A DNA stretch of 64,000 bases. It comes from Umbelopsis ramanniana AG. Taxonomy: Eukaryota > Mucoromycota > Umbelopsidomycetes > Umbelopsidales > Umbelopsidaceae. Every line of letters begins with the position of its first letter. Position 1 is the first letter of the stretch. Position numbers and translations under genes: made by a program. The stretch is taken from NCBI RefSeq assembly GCF_025399195.1, contig NW_026252099.1, forward strand, positions 248,001 to 312,000, in the 5' to 3' direction. The notes beneath the pieces are model-generated. The model ran no database searches. It was given only the letters and a program-made list of their open reading frames with translations, and was not told the DNA's origin. Positions 50,858 to 60,567 of the stretch are shown one piece after another.

Positions 50858-52130
50858 TCACCAAATGACCAAAGTTTTGATCACAATTAGTAAGCTTTTG
50901 CTAGCATACGCAAACCTCTTCAACTCAATAAAGTATGCTTTCACACAAGTCATTACGGTGTCCTTTATCTGAATAAAACATTGACATGGACAACAGTTAT
51001 ATATTATAAATCTTGCACGCGTCGTCAAACATATCAAACATACAGTATAGTCATTTAAATTAGTGTACTCAATGCCTAGTCTTTGAGTAGCCTTACTGCC
51101 ATCAATCAATTGAGTAAGCGTAGGATATTTTCCCGGAGTGCCTTCAACAATAATTTCCCTGCGTTCGGGGTAATGCTTGCGCAGAATATCAACAGTTTCT
51201 TGGAGAGTGAATCCTCTAGCGACTAAGATGAATCGCTCACCATTTGTTTCAGAGCCTTTTTCAATAGCCAGAACATGCGCCAAAGCGACATCTTCGACGT
51301 TCACATAGTGATGAAACACGTTGGAAGTTGTTACGTCAGTTGCTAGACCACTGTAGTAGGCGGTAACATGGGATCTTGTTCCAGTTATGTCTTTAGCGGA
51401 CTTGGGTGTAGAAATAATGGCACCAAAAGTGGTGCCAGGTAAGATAGTGTCGATGGTAAATTTTGGGGAGAATTCCTTCTGGAACTTGAACGAGGCTCGC
51501 TCGGCTGCGACTTTGCTTGCTGCATAAGTCAGAAGACCGTTGACAGGATCTCCTTCCTTCCATTGGCTAACAACTCCTAGTGCCATCTCGTTCCAGTCCT
51601 TTTCAGTGTACACATATGGCGATTGTTCCATTGGATTTATGATGGCAGAGACGCTCGAAGTGACTACGACATGTTTGACGTCCTCGCCGTACTTAAGTAC
51701 GGATTGCAGAAGATTGATTGTTCCCTTAATAGCAGGATTGACGACATCCTTGATCGGGTTTTCAGGATTAAAGTTGGTCGGTGAAGCAACATGAGCAATG
51801 GCATCCACATCTGTAGTAGAACATTGAAACTCGATAAGTAAGAAATCCGGGTGGTAGATCAATATGAAAGAAAATACAAGTTTTACCTTTAACAGCTTCA
51901 TCAAAAGCGCCTTCTTTTTCCAAGTCTCCTGTGATGATAATTTTGAATTTATCACTTCCGTACTTGGCAGGGAAAAATTCATGTAGGGCATCGGCTTTAG
52001 CTTGGCTTCTGACAGTTCCAGTGACTCTGTATCCAGCCTGCAACAACTGGATCGCAACATGAGTTGCAATGAATCCGTTCACACCAGTAACTAGAACATG
52101 AGATCCTTTTTGGAAAGTATTTGAGGACAT
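50858..52130 (-). CDS. NAD(P)-dependent reductase, tandem copy 3, altered C-terminus
   Basis: Exons 52130-51887 and 51810-50858 give 398 aa. The Rossmann motif (VTGVNGFIATHVAIQLL), the VVTSSVSAII serine and YAASKVAAERASFKF are intact, so the catalytic core looks functional. After GIEYTNL the frame departs from its paralogues. Instead of ~15 residues ending in a short helix, it reads on for ~65 residues of Cys- and Ile-rich sequence. In another frame the same DNA reads CMFDMFDDACKIYN then TAA, resembling the paralogues' (V/I)E(L)IDSVKQLY-stop end, so a small indel is likely. Exon 1 has one codon more than copies 1, 2 and 4. A young lesion or a sequencing error are both possible. Confidence 0.82.
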
Positions 52131-53282
52131 TTGGGCTTGAGATTTTCGATAAATGACATTCGTAACTCAGTTTCTGTTTAAATACTCAAGGACCTGTGAA
52201 GCCAGCGAAAACTTAACACTTTAATGTGGTCTCCTGGATATGTACAACGTGGCTACAACGTGCCTTCAAGAGGGTCAACTCGTCAGGTTGACACTGATAA
52301 TGCTCGCGTTGTAAGCAACGGAATTCGTAAGCAGTCGTAAGCAATGGGCAGCGTGAGCAATGGCATCGAGGGCACGGTTTCTGATTTCGTTACTGAACGC
52401 CACGAATTATCGGCTGTTTACTACTTAAAGCAGAGTTGATTTGTAGCGGACTTCTTTGGTCGTCCGGATTTGGTCTTCCAGATCCGGATGGCAGTATCGT
52501 TTTTTGGAAGCAAGATCTAACGAACACCCCCAGTAGAGAGCAATGTTTGACTTTGAATCTATCATAGCTCCAGAATTTGACATCACTAGAATATATCTCA
52601 AATAAAATAAGGACTTTATTTCTTGGCTATTTCCGAGTCGCGCAACATCATAGCTGTAAATAAAGTGCATCACATAATAAGAAGTTGACCAAGTTTAGCG
52701 AGCATGCTTTTGATAGATGACAAGAGGTGATAAGTATTATTAATGGGCAAGGAAAGCAAAGTTCGTAGAAAGTCTTCAGATCGTTCAGCAAGTAAATGGC
52801 TATGTAAGATTTACGTAACAATCTATCCAAATATATTTAGGTTTTCAACGACTTCCGCAACGAGTTTGAACTTCTTTTCGTTACTTCTACAATATTCTTA
52901 CTAAAGGGTTGCAAATGGAAACATAACATCAATATATGATTTTGGTTTGATCTATGATGGGCTTCGAATGACCGCCTCATAGTTTTTGACCACGTATTTG
53001 CTCATATTCGATGTTATATGGGCATTTCTTCCTCACAATGACTTTTCAGCCTAATAAACTATACAAATTTGCGCAAACCATTACGAAAAACTGCAGTTGC
53101 ATCATAGCTCTTCAATGGATAACAAGGGTACTCACTATTTCAAATATAGACTGCCAAACGCTTTAATGAATAGAACATATTTTTCATGTCTCTGCGTGCA
53201 TTTATTGCTACGTTACAGTATATCATATGCCTTTCATTGAGCGAACTTGGAGGCAATGTCCATAGAGCTTGGTTGATTCTAC
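52131..53282. other. spacer between reductase copies 3 and 4
   Basis: 1152 bp, the longest spacer of the array. A short stretch at ~52350-52375 (minus strand reads CTCGATGCCATTGCTCAC, Leu-Asp-Ala-Ile-Ala-His) resembles the DVDAIAH start of the reductase second exon and may be a remnant. A pair of GTCCGGAT and ATCCGGA segments near 52460-52490 could form a hairpin. Nothing else was recognised. Confidence 0.35.
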
Positions 53283-54398
53283 TCAATATAAATGCTTGAT
53301 ACTTTCAACACACTCAATTAAGCTAGGCTCAAAAGTCTTGTATTGGATACCTAGAAGTCGGGCAGTCTTACTGCCATCCAGGGTTTGCTCAAGTGTGGGG
53401 TATTTGCCCGGAGTACCTTCAACAATAATGTCTTTGCGTTCGGGGTAGTGCTTGCGCATAATGTCAACTTTTTCTTGAAGAGCATAGCTTCCACCGACTA
53501 CCATAAATCGTTCACCATTCGTTTCAGAGCCTCTTTCTATGGCACGCACATGTGCTAAAGCGACATCCTGAACGTTCACATAATGGTGGTACACCCAAGC
53601 AGTTGTGACATCCGTTGATTGACCACTATAATACTCAGCAGTCCACATTGGTGATCCTGTCAACTCGTTGGCTGACTTGATCTCGGTAATGACTGCTCCA
53701 AAAGTGGTACCAGGTAAGATGGTGTTGATGGAGAAGTTTGGAGACACGTCTTTCTGGAACTTGAACACGGCTTGCTCAGCTGCGACCTTGCTTGCTGCAT
53801 AAGCAACAGGACCGTTGATAGGTTCGCCTTCCTTCCACTGGCTAACTTCTCCGTAACTAGTCCTATTCCAGTCCTTTTCAGTGTAGTTGTATGACCCTTC
53901 TTCAAACGGGGTTACAGCGGCAGCAACACTTGAAGTGACAACGACATGTTTGACGTTCTTGCCGCACTTGTGCGCGGACTGTAGAAGACTCATAGTTCCA
54001 TTAATAGCCGGGTTGAGGACATCCCTAATCGGGTTCTCAGGATTAAAGGTGACTGGCGATGCAACGTGAGCAATGGCATCAACGTCTGGAAGAAAAAATA
54101 TCACATAAGTATATTGACTTGGACCATGAAGTAGGCGTAAAAGAGAAGTAGATTAACCTTTAACAGCTTCATCAAAAGCTCCTTCTTTTTCTAAGTCTCT
54201 GACGATGATAACTTTGAAATCATCACTTCCGTACTTGTCAGTAAGTGACTGTAGACTCTCAGCCTTAGCTTGATTTCTAACAGTGCCAGTGACTTTATAG
54301 CCAGCTCTCAATAGCTGGTCTGCAACATGAGATGCAATAAATCCATTAACACCGGTTACGAGAACACGGGAGCCTTTTTCAATAGTAGACGAGGTCAT
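53283..54398 (-). CDS. NAD(P)-dependent reductase, tandem copy 4
   Basis: Exons 54398-54158 and 54085-53283 give 347 aa. It has VTGVNGFIASHVADQLL, VVTSSVAAAV and YAASKVAAEQAVFKF with Tyr and Lys of the triad. The donor is GTTAAT, weaker than in the other copies but at the same position. The C-terminus (FEPSLIECVESIKHLY) shows what copy 3 has lost. The four copies share strand, intron position and lengths, so they arose by tandem duplication. Sequence drift differs mainly in the substrate region, which suggests diversified substrates. Confidence 0.92.
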
Positions 54399-54671
54399 TT
54401 TTAGTATGAGCTTTGTCTTTCCAGAAACTACCCGTCATTTTATTAATCAAAAAAATGAGCACGTGGTTACTGCGGCTAGCGTCAACCCTAACCATGCAGC
54501 GGATGATTTTTTGCCAGGCTGTGCATTCTCGGGAAGGATTAAACCGAAGAACGAATACGCGTCTAGAAGTTCTATTTAAAGTCAAGTCGACGGCACTCTG
54601 AGAAGATGGATTGGCAAATATTTTATTCTACATTTGAACTTTTTCCTGATTGAAACTTCTTATTATTGGTA

Positions 54672-55858
54672 CTAATATCCCCAGCTAGTATGATCTTGCT
54701 TCTTCATGTCCACTTCCTCCTTCAGCTGCATTTGAACATATGCAAGCTTATCAAGAAGGGTCTTCATGGCCATTGAAACAACTTCTTCAGGCTGGAGAGA
54801 TCCTACGGTCTAATGACAAACGTTGATATTAGCATATTCCTTTGTTGGTTACACTCCATCACATGCAATACCGTACCTCAGAAGAGAAATAGAACCGGTC
54901 CGGTTTGGCGTTGTAGTCAAATGGTGCATTCGGATCTGGAGGTGCTTCCAGAGCAGCATTTTTACTGAGTGGCCATTCTTTCTTCTCATCTTCTTCGATC
55001 CAGTAATGGGTATGTCTTAGTTTGTTGTATGGATCGTATTCGAATGCTACGCCACTGACAGGACTCCATTTCGCATGCTCCTTTGCCACACCTTTCTTTG
55101 CTATACATTTGATGCTGAGTTCATGGCCTTTTCGAAGCTTTACTATTAAGATACCACTGTCGTTCTTATCTGTGAGGGTATCAAATAAGTCAGCCTTCGC
55201 CATAAAATGGTATAATTTTCTAGACAAAATGTTGCACCTGTTAATACTGGTTGAAATTGTGGGTTCGAGGAAATAAGTTCTCTGCTGGTGACATCTCTGG
55301 TTCGGTCATCTGTACATTTGACGTGAAGAGTAAGCTCGACCGAGCACTCTGAACAATACTGCGAGCATGTGCAATCCTAAACAACGATATTAGAATTGAA
55401 GCTCGACATATCCACGCGAACAATTTCATTGTAAAGAAACATACTCTTGTATATTTTATCCTCTCAACATCCGTGCTTTCAATTGGAATCATTCCAAGAC
55501 GATGTGCGATGAATTCGTCGGCTAAGACTGTGGTGTTCGTCTCAATCTCGACCATGTCAATAGCTGCAAAGGTGCAAAAGCTGTCAGGGTGCATATTGAA
55601 AGGCCAATAGAAAATTGAAGCCAGACTCACCAATAGTAGGGACCTCTGCGATCATCACTCGTCTCAGTGAGTTAGCAACACTGATCAAAAAAGGTGTAGC
55701 ATTCAACAGGCGATTAGTTCAGGTGTAGATTGAAACTGCAGTTTAATCGAAATTGCATACCTCAGATCTGTGTCACTAAGGATAAAAGAAATTTTATCCT
55801 TTTGGAGCTCTCTAATGGTGATGTTGGGGCCACTCAGAGTTCCGTACGCGTTCTCCAT
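54672..55858 (-). CDS. RPB3: RNA polymerase II subunit Rpb3
   Basis: Exons 55858-55761, 55680-55631, 55563-55445, 55376-55238, 55169-54877 and 54809-54672 give 278 aa. [20 protein letters not shown] starts a typical alpha-subunit-like N-terminus. It is followed by [22 protein letters not shown], the HRLGMIPI motif, the zinc-binding [10 protein letters not shown] cluster, and the conserved [20 protein letters not shown] and [13 protein letters not shown]. Rpb3 pairs with Rpb11 to nucleate Pol II assembly. It shares a 164-bp divergent promoter with the ketoacyl synthase gene. Confidence 0.96.
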
Positions 55859-56022
55859 TGTAGTGTAGATCCAGGTGTATGAAGAACCGCAGTGCTAGAA
55901 AGGGTGAATGAGTAATGAAAGTGTTGGAAAGCTTGACACACGTGACCGTGACTGTTTATCTCGCCGTCGTGTAGTTCAAGGAATTTTGAGCATAATAGCA
56001 TAAGCAAGTATAAACTTCAGCA

Positions 56023-57677
56023 ATGAGAAGAGTCGTCGTTACGGGCCTTGGTCTAGTGACTCCATTAGGAACAGGAGTGAAAGCAGTATGGGAAAATATT
56101 ATCAACAGCAAGTGCGGAATTGTGTCCTTGAAGGATCGACCGGGATTCAGTGAACTCCCTGTAAATATCGGAGCTGCTGTCAAAGAAGGTCCACTCAGCG
56201 AAGGTGGCTTTACCGCTTCAGAGTGGTTGGATAGAGGCGACGATAGAACCACAGCGCTATTTACAAGATACGCCATATCATCTGCGAAGCAAGCTCTTCA
56301 GGACGCAGGGTGGTCACCGCAAACTGAAGAGGAAAAAGAGAGAACGGTATGGCTTATGTCATCAAGCACGGCAGCCACAGCCAGAAATCGTATTGACGCA
56401 TCCTTATTTGCAGGGTGTATGTCTAGGATCTGGAATGGGAAGTTTAGATGATTTATACACCACGTCAACGGTGTATTCAACTTCCGTAAGTAAATTGGAC
56501 ATCGATGATGGTATAATTGGCTTCACGGGAGACCTGAACGATATCTATAATAGGGCTACAAGAAAGTCTCACCCATGTTTGTTCCCAAAATTCTGATCAA
56601 TATGGCTGCTGGACATCTGACAATGAAGTTTGGGTTCAAGGTATGAAGTCTGACGAAGCTGAGTAACCTCAGGTTTTCAGATGTTTATATTCTACTTGTG
56701 TAGGGTCCAAACCATGCTGCATCAACCGCCTGTACAACTGGAGCCCATTCCATTGGAGATGCAATGAGATTCATACAGTTTAATGATGCTGATGTTATGA
56801 TAGCGGGCGGCTCTGAAGCCTGTATCCACCCGCTTGCAATTGCAGGATTTTGCAAGTATGTATTTTCTGTGTGAAAGTAGTCAACATACAATTTATACTG
56901 ATCAAGTACGCATTAGAGCAAAATCTCTAGCAGCAACATACAACGAAAATCCTGAAGAATCTTCTCGACCATTTGACAAGGATCGATCAGGCTTTGTAAT
57001 CGGTGAAGGATCTGGTGTCGTTGTCCTAGAGGAATATGAACATGCCAAGAGAAGAGGGGCTAATATTTATGCTGAAATCAAAGGGTACGGGCTCTCAGGC
57101 GATGCTCACCATATGACAGCACCGCCTGAAAATGGACAGGGCGCCGCTTTGGCAATGAAGAGAGCCTTGGGTCATGCAAAGCTAACAGCGGCTGACATTG
57201 ATTATGTGAATGCACACGCTACCAGTACACCACAAGGTAATTAAGCGGACAGTACCACCGTTTGATTGTCAACATGGTGCTAACAATCACCTTTCTAGGT
57301 GACGTTGCCGAAAATAGGGCCATTAAATCCATTTTTGATGGACATTGGGACAATATAAGTGTGTCCTCCACAAAAGGCGCCACTGGACATCTTTTGGGAG
57401 CGGCTGGTGCCGTAGAGGCAATCTTTACGATATTGGCATTGAAGAATGTAAGGTGTCAAAATACTCACGCTCAAAAACTCAATTCTATTCTAATGTTTTA
57501 TTTAAACAGAATGTCCTGCCCCCTACGCTGAACTTGCATGGCTTCAGTAACGATGAGTTTAATCTGAATTATGTACCCCTGGTTGCGCAAGAAGGCAAAG
57601 AAATTAGAGCTGCTTTAACGAATTCGTTTGGTTTCGGTGGTACCAACGCTAGCCTTTGTTTTGCCAAAGTGGAATAA
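56023..57677 (+). CDS. CEM1: mitochondrial beta-ketoacyl-ACP synthase (FabF/Cem1/OXSM)
   Basis: Exons 56023-56346, 56414-56485, 56563-56640, 56704-56855, 56917-57236, 57299-57447 and 57510-57677 give 420 aa. It elongates acyl-ACP in type II mitochondrial fatty-acid synthesis, the source of octanoate for lipoate. The Cys-His-His active site is complete: Cys168 in [14 protein letters not shown], His in [11 protein letters not shown], and His in [23 protein letters not shown] closes the fold. [16 protein letters not shown] begins right at the catalytic domain, so any mitochondrial presequence is minimal or lies in an unseen upstream exon. The ACSF3-like ligase at 25-27 kb may supply malonyl-CoA to the same pathway. 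Confidence 0.94.
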
Positions 57678-57887
57678 AAAGCTTAGTAACAACAATAGTA
57701 GTGCTAGGGTGATATGCTGCAGGAACGTTTGGGTTGAGAATTGCTTGGATATTTCATGACAAAGAAAAAAATCTGTCTTTTGCTTCGACCAAAATTTCCA
57801 CATGACGATTCCCACTTAGTAAGATAAATTAGGAAATTCAAATATAAGGCACAACTACCCCAGCCTGTCTTTAAATTCTACTCCACA

Positions 57888-59499
57888 ATGTCTTCTGGTA
57901 ACAATCGTCAAGCCGATCAGGGTACATCGGCCGTCCGTGAAGGGTATGCAAGTGCAAAGATCCACGGTTCGATTTTCTCATTGCTAATGCAACCTTCATT
58001 CATATTCGCTATGTAAATAGGCATCAAATCGACGTTAAGACGTTAGAAAAATACTTGTCAGAAAAGATACCCGGCTTCAAAGCACCACTTGATGTGAGCC
58101 AGTTCAGCTTCGGTCAGTCTAATCCCACTTACCTGTTAGCGGACGCAAAGTAAGTATACAAGGGTCAATGAATATTGAATCTGCAAGTAAACCAAATCAC
58201 GGCCCGCCGAGCTCAACCTGCATTTTTCTTTAGTAAGAGACAATACGTTTTGCGAAAGAAGCCACCGGGTGCTCTTCTGTCTTCAACTGCTCATGCAGTT
58301 GAAAGAGAATATCGTGTTCTCCATGCTATCGGTACTTCCTCAGATGTTCCGGTACCAGAGGTCTACGTCTTGTGTGAAGATGTCAGCATTATTGGAACCC
58401 CATTCTATGTAAGATTTTTAGTCAGATCGAAATAACGTTTCTCACGCCTTAAAGCATGAAGCCTAATTTGAAAATGATAGGTTATGGAATTTGTCAAAGG
58501 ACGCATTTTCACCGATGTTCGCATGCTATCTATGCCTTTTGAAGAAAGAAGACAATGGTATGGATGGCATTACCATGATCAATTGCCACAGAGGTTATGA
58601 ATGGTATTAACAAACAGTAATTTGATCCTGCAGCTGGTTTTCAGCCATTAGAACCTTAGCAAAGTTGCACAAAGTCGACTATGCAGCGGTTGGATTGAAA
58701 GACTATGGTCGCAACCACGGATTCTACGCAAGACAAATCAAATCATTGAAGAGAGTGTCCGATGCTCAAGCCGCAGTGAAGGATCAAGACACTGGAGAAA
58801 AAGTTCGTGAGCTCCCTAGACTTCAAGAAATGTTAGCTTGGTTTGGTAGAAACCAGGTTCAAGACAAGTCTAGTATTGTTCATGGCGATTATAAGGTGAT
58901 CATAAATAGCCGAGTGATGAACCACATTATGTACAGCGAACTAACAATGCTCCACCCGCTGAATTTCTTCTTGTTACTGAACAGATCGATAACTTGGTAA
59001 TGCAAACTTGTACATAACACAAAATGCCTATTTCGCTCTACTGACTGTTCTCTTCTTTATTCAGATTTTCCACCCTACAGAGCCTCGTGTAATTGGTATC
59101 CTGGACTGGGAACTTTCCACAATTGGTCATCCTTTGTCCGATCTTGCCAATCTTCTGCAGCCATTTTATATACCATCGACGGAAGATGGCGTGTTCGCTG
59201 GATTCAAGGGCTCCAAAGAGGAACTTCCTATTCCACCTGCCGATGAATTGATGAAGGTTTATTGCCAGGAAGCTGGTATCCCATACCCCATCCAAAATTG
59301 GTCATTCTGTGTTGCCTTTGCTTTCTTCCGTGTCGCTGTGATCACCCAGGGTATTGCCGCTCGTGTTGCACGTAAGCAGGCTTCATCCGCTCAAGCTAAA
59401 TTCTACGCTTCACGCTTTGTCCCATTCACGCACCTCGCTCTTGAAATTGTGGACCAAGGAGAGCTTGAACATGTGGCTGGTGATAAGAGCAAATTGTAA
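57888..59499 (+). CDS. ACAD10-type APH phosphotransferase
   Basis: Exons 57888-57943, 58021-58149, 58234-58408, 58481-58557, 58634-58895, 58985-58996 (12 nt) and 59065-59499 give 381 aa. The fold is the aminoglycoside-phosphotransferase/choline-kinase type. It shows [12 protein letters not shown] (nucleotide loop), [10 protein letters not shown] (ATP Lys), the Brenner motif HGDYKIDNLIF with Asp231 and Asn236, and the Mg-binding [16 protein letters not shown]. This version is the kinase domain found fused to acyl-CoA dehydrogenases in animal ACAD10/11, where it phosphorylates 4-hydroxyacyl-CoAs for catabolism. Here it stands alone, as in many fungi and bacteria. There is no organelle signal at the N-terminus ([15 protein letters not shown]). 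Substrate assignment is by family only. Confidence 0.88.
58985..58996 (+). other. 12-nt microexon of the phosphotransferase gene
   Basis: Flanked as CTGAACAG|ATCGATAACTTG|GTAATG. It encodes Ile-Asp-Asn-Leu, including the catalytic Asn of HGDxxxxN, between phase-0 introns of 89 and 68 nt. Confidence 0.85.
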
Positions 59500-59579
59500 T
59501 TGAATGTATCAAAAACTACAGCATAAACTGTGTCCGCCTAGTTTTATTTGCCTACATGTTGTATAAAAGGTCCTCTAAT

Positions 59580-60409
59580 CTACTTGATTTCTTTTAATGC
59601 CATTGCACCAGCTATCAAAGGCATCAGTTCATCAATATTATCTGAAATATTGTTGTCATTTAATTGGTAATACTGAAGGAGAAATGTGTTAGGTGAAGGT
59701 ATATTTTCATTGGTACCAATTTCACATTCATAATCACCTTTCTGATTAATTTGATGTCGCTGAACTCGGGTATACTAGATAGTGGAACAAGTTCACCGTG
59801 GATGTCTGCTTGCATCGCCTTCTCAATCTGAGGGAATACACAATCGATTAGCAATGCTTTAAGTTTCCATAATAGTGGGAGAAAACTATGCACATACATC
59901 TCCGGGATTTCCGCCAATGGCGATGGCAATAAGTGCTGTACTGTCGTCTGACACGCCATACCGCCGCAATGATTGGGAAATCTTCGAAAAAAGTTAATAA
60001 AAATGAAAGATTGATCGAAAAATCGATAACAAGTTCATTCATTCATACATTGTTCGTTGATGAAAAGTCGTAAACAATCTCAGAGTTGATTTTATGTGTT
60101 TTGAGTTTTCCGGTGACTTCTTTGTGTATTGCTTTGTTAATCGCTAGAAGGATTTGAAATGTGTTGACTACCTGGTATGATTATAGTGATTGTGTTAGTC
60201 GATTCTTGTGTTTTCTATGGTGTTCAGCGTAGTTAGTTGGTTCGAGCTGATCAATCACGTACCAAAGAGGCATTCACTAGAGCCCATGCAAGGGAAGCGT
60301 CTTGGTCTAGCAGACGTTGTCGCAGCTCCACAGCGTTTTTGACATTTTTGAAGAGTGAAATATATATCGGCCCTCTTTCAGGGTGTAGTTCTAGCTGAAA
60401 AGATTCCAT
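59580..60409 (-). CDS. CGI121: KEOPS subunit Cgi121/TPRKB
   Basis: Exons 60409-60263, 60171-60049, 59981-59898, 59827-59738 and 59672-59580 give 178 aa, the family length. MESFQLELHPERGPIYISLF starts the domain. The hallmark blocks follow: VNTFQILLAINKAIH, TGKLKTHKINSEIVYDFSSTNNI, SQSLRRYGVSDDSTALIAIAI and a C-terminal IxxLMPLIAGAMALKEIK. Cgi121 binds tRNA and Bud32 in the KEOPS complex, which makes t6A at position 37 of ANN-decoding tRNAs. All exons end in phase 0, which makes the model tidy. It is head-to-head with ARP5, 158 bp apart. Confidence 0.92.
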
Positions 60410-60567
60410 AAATCCTGAGTAATAAGCGTGTGGAGACTTCACGAACTGTTAGGTTTCTGCTCGAAATGATGGAAAAAGGTACAGCAGTCACGCTTGAACG
60501 GTGGAGTTTGACTTCGCTGCGAACCTGAACGTAACGGGGTCTGTATACCTTGCTCTGGCCAGCAATC

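Noticed and set aside
58896-59064. Single 169-nt intron in the phosphotransferase gene
   Set aside because: It would remove Ile-Asp-Asn-Leu and so the catalytic Asn of the HGDxxxxN motif. The 12-nt exon is flanked by good splice sites.
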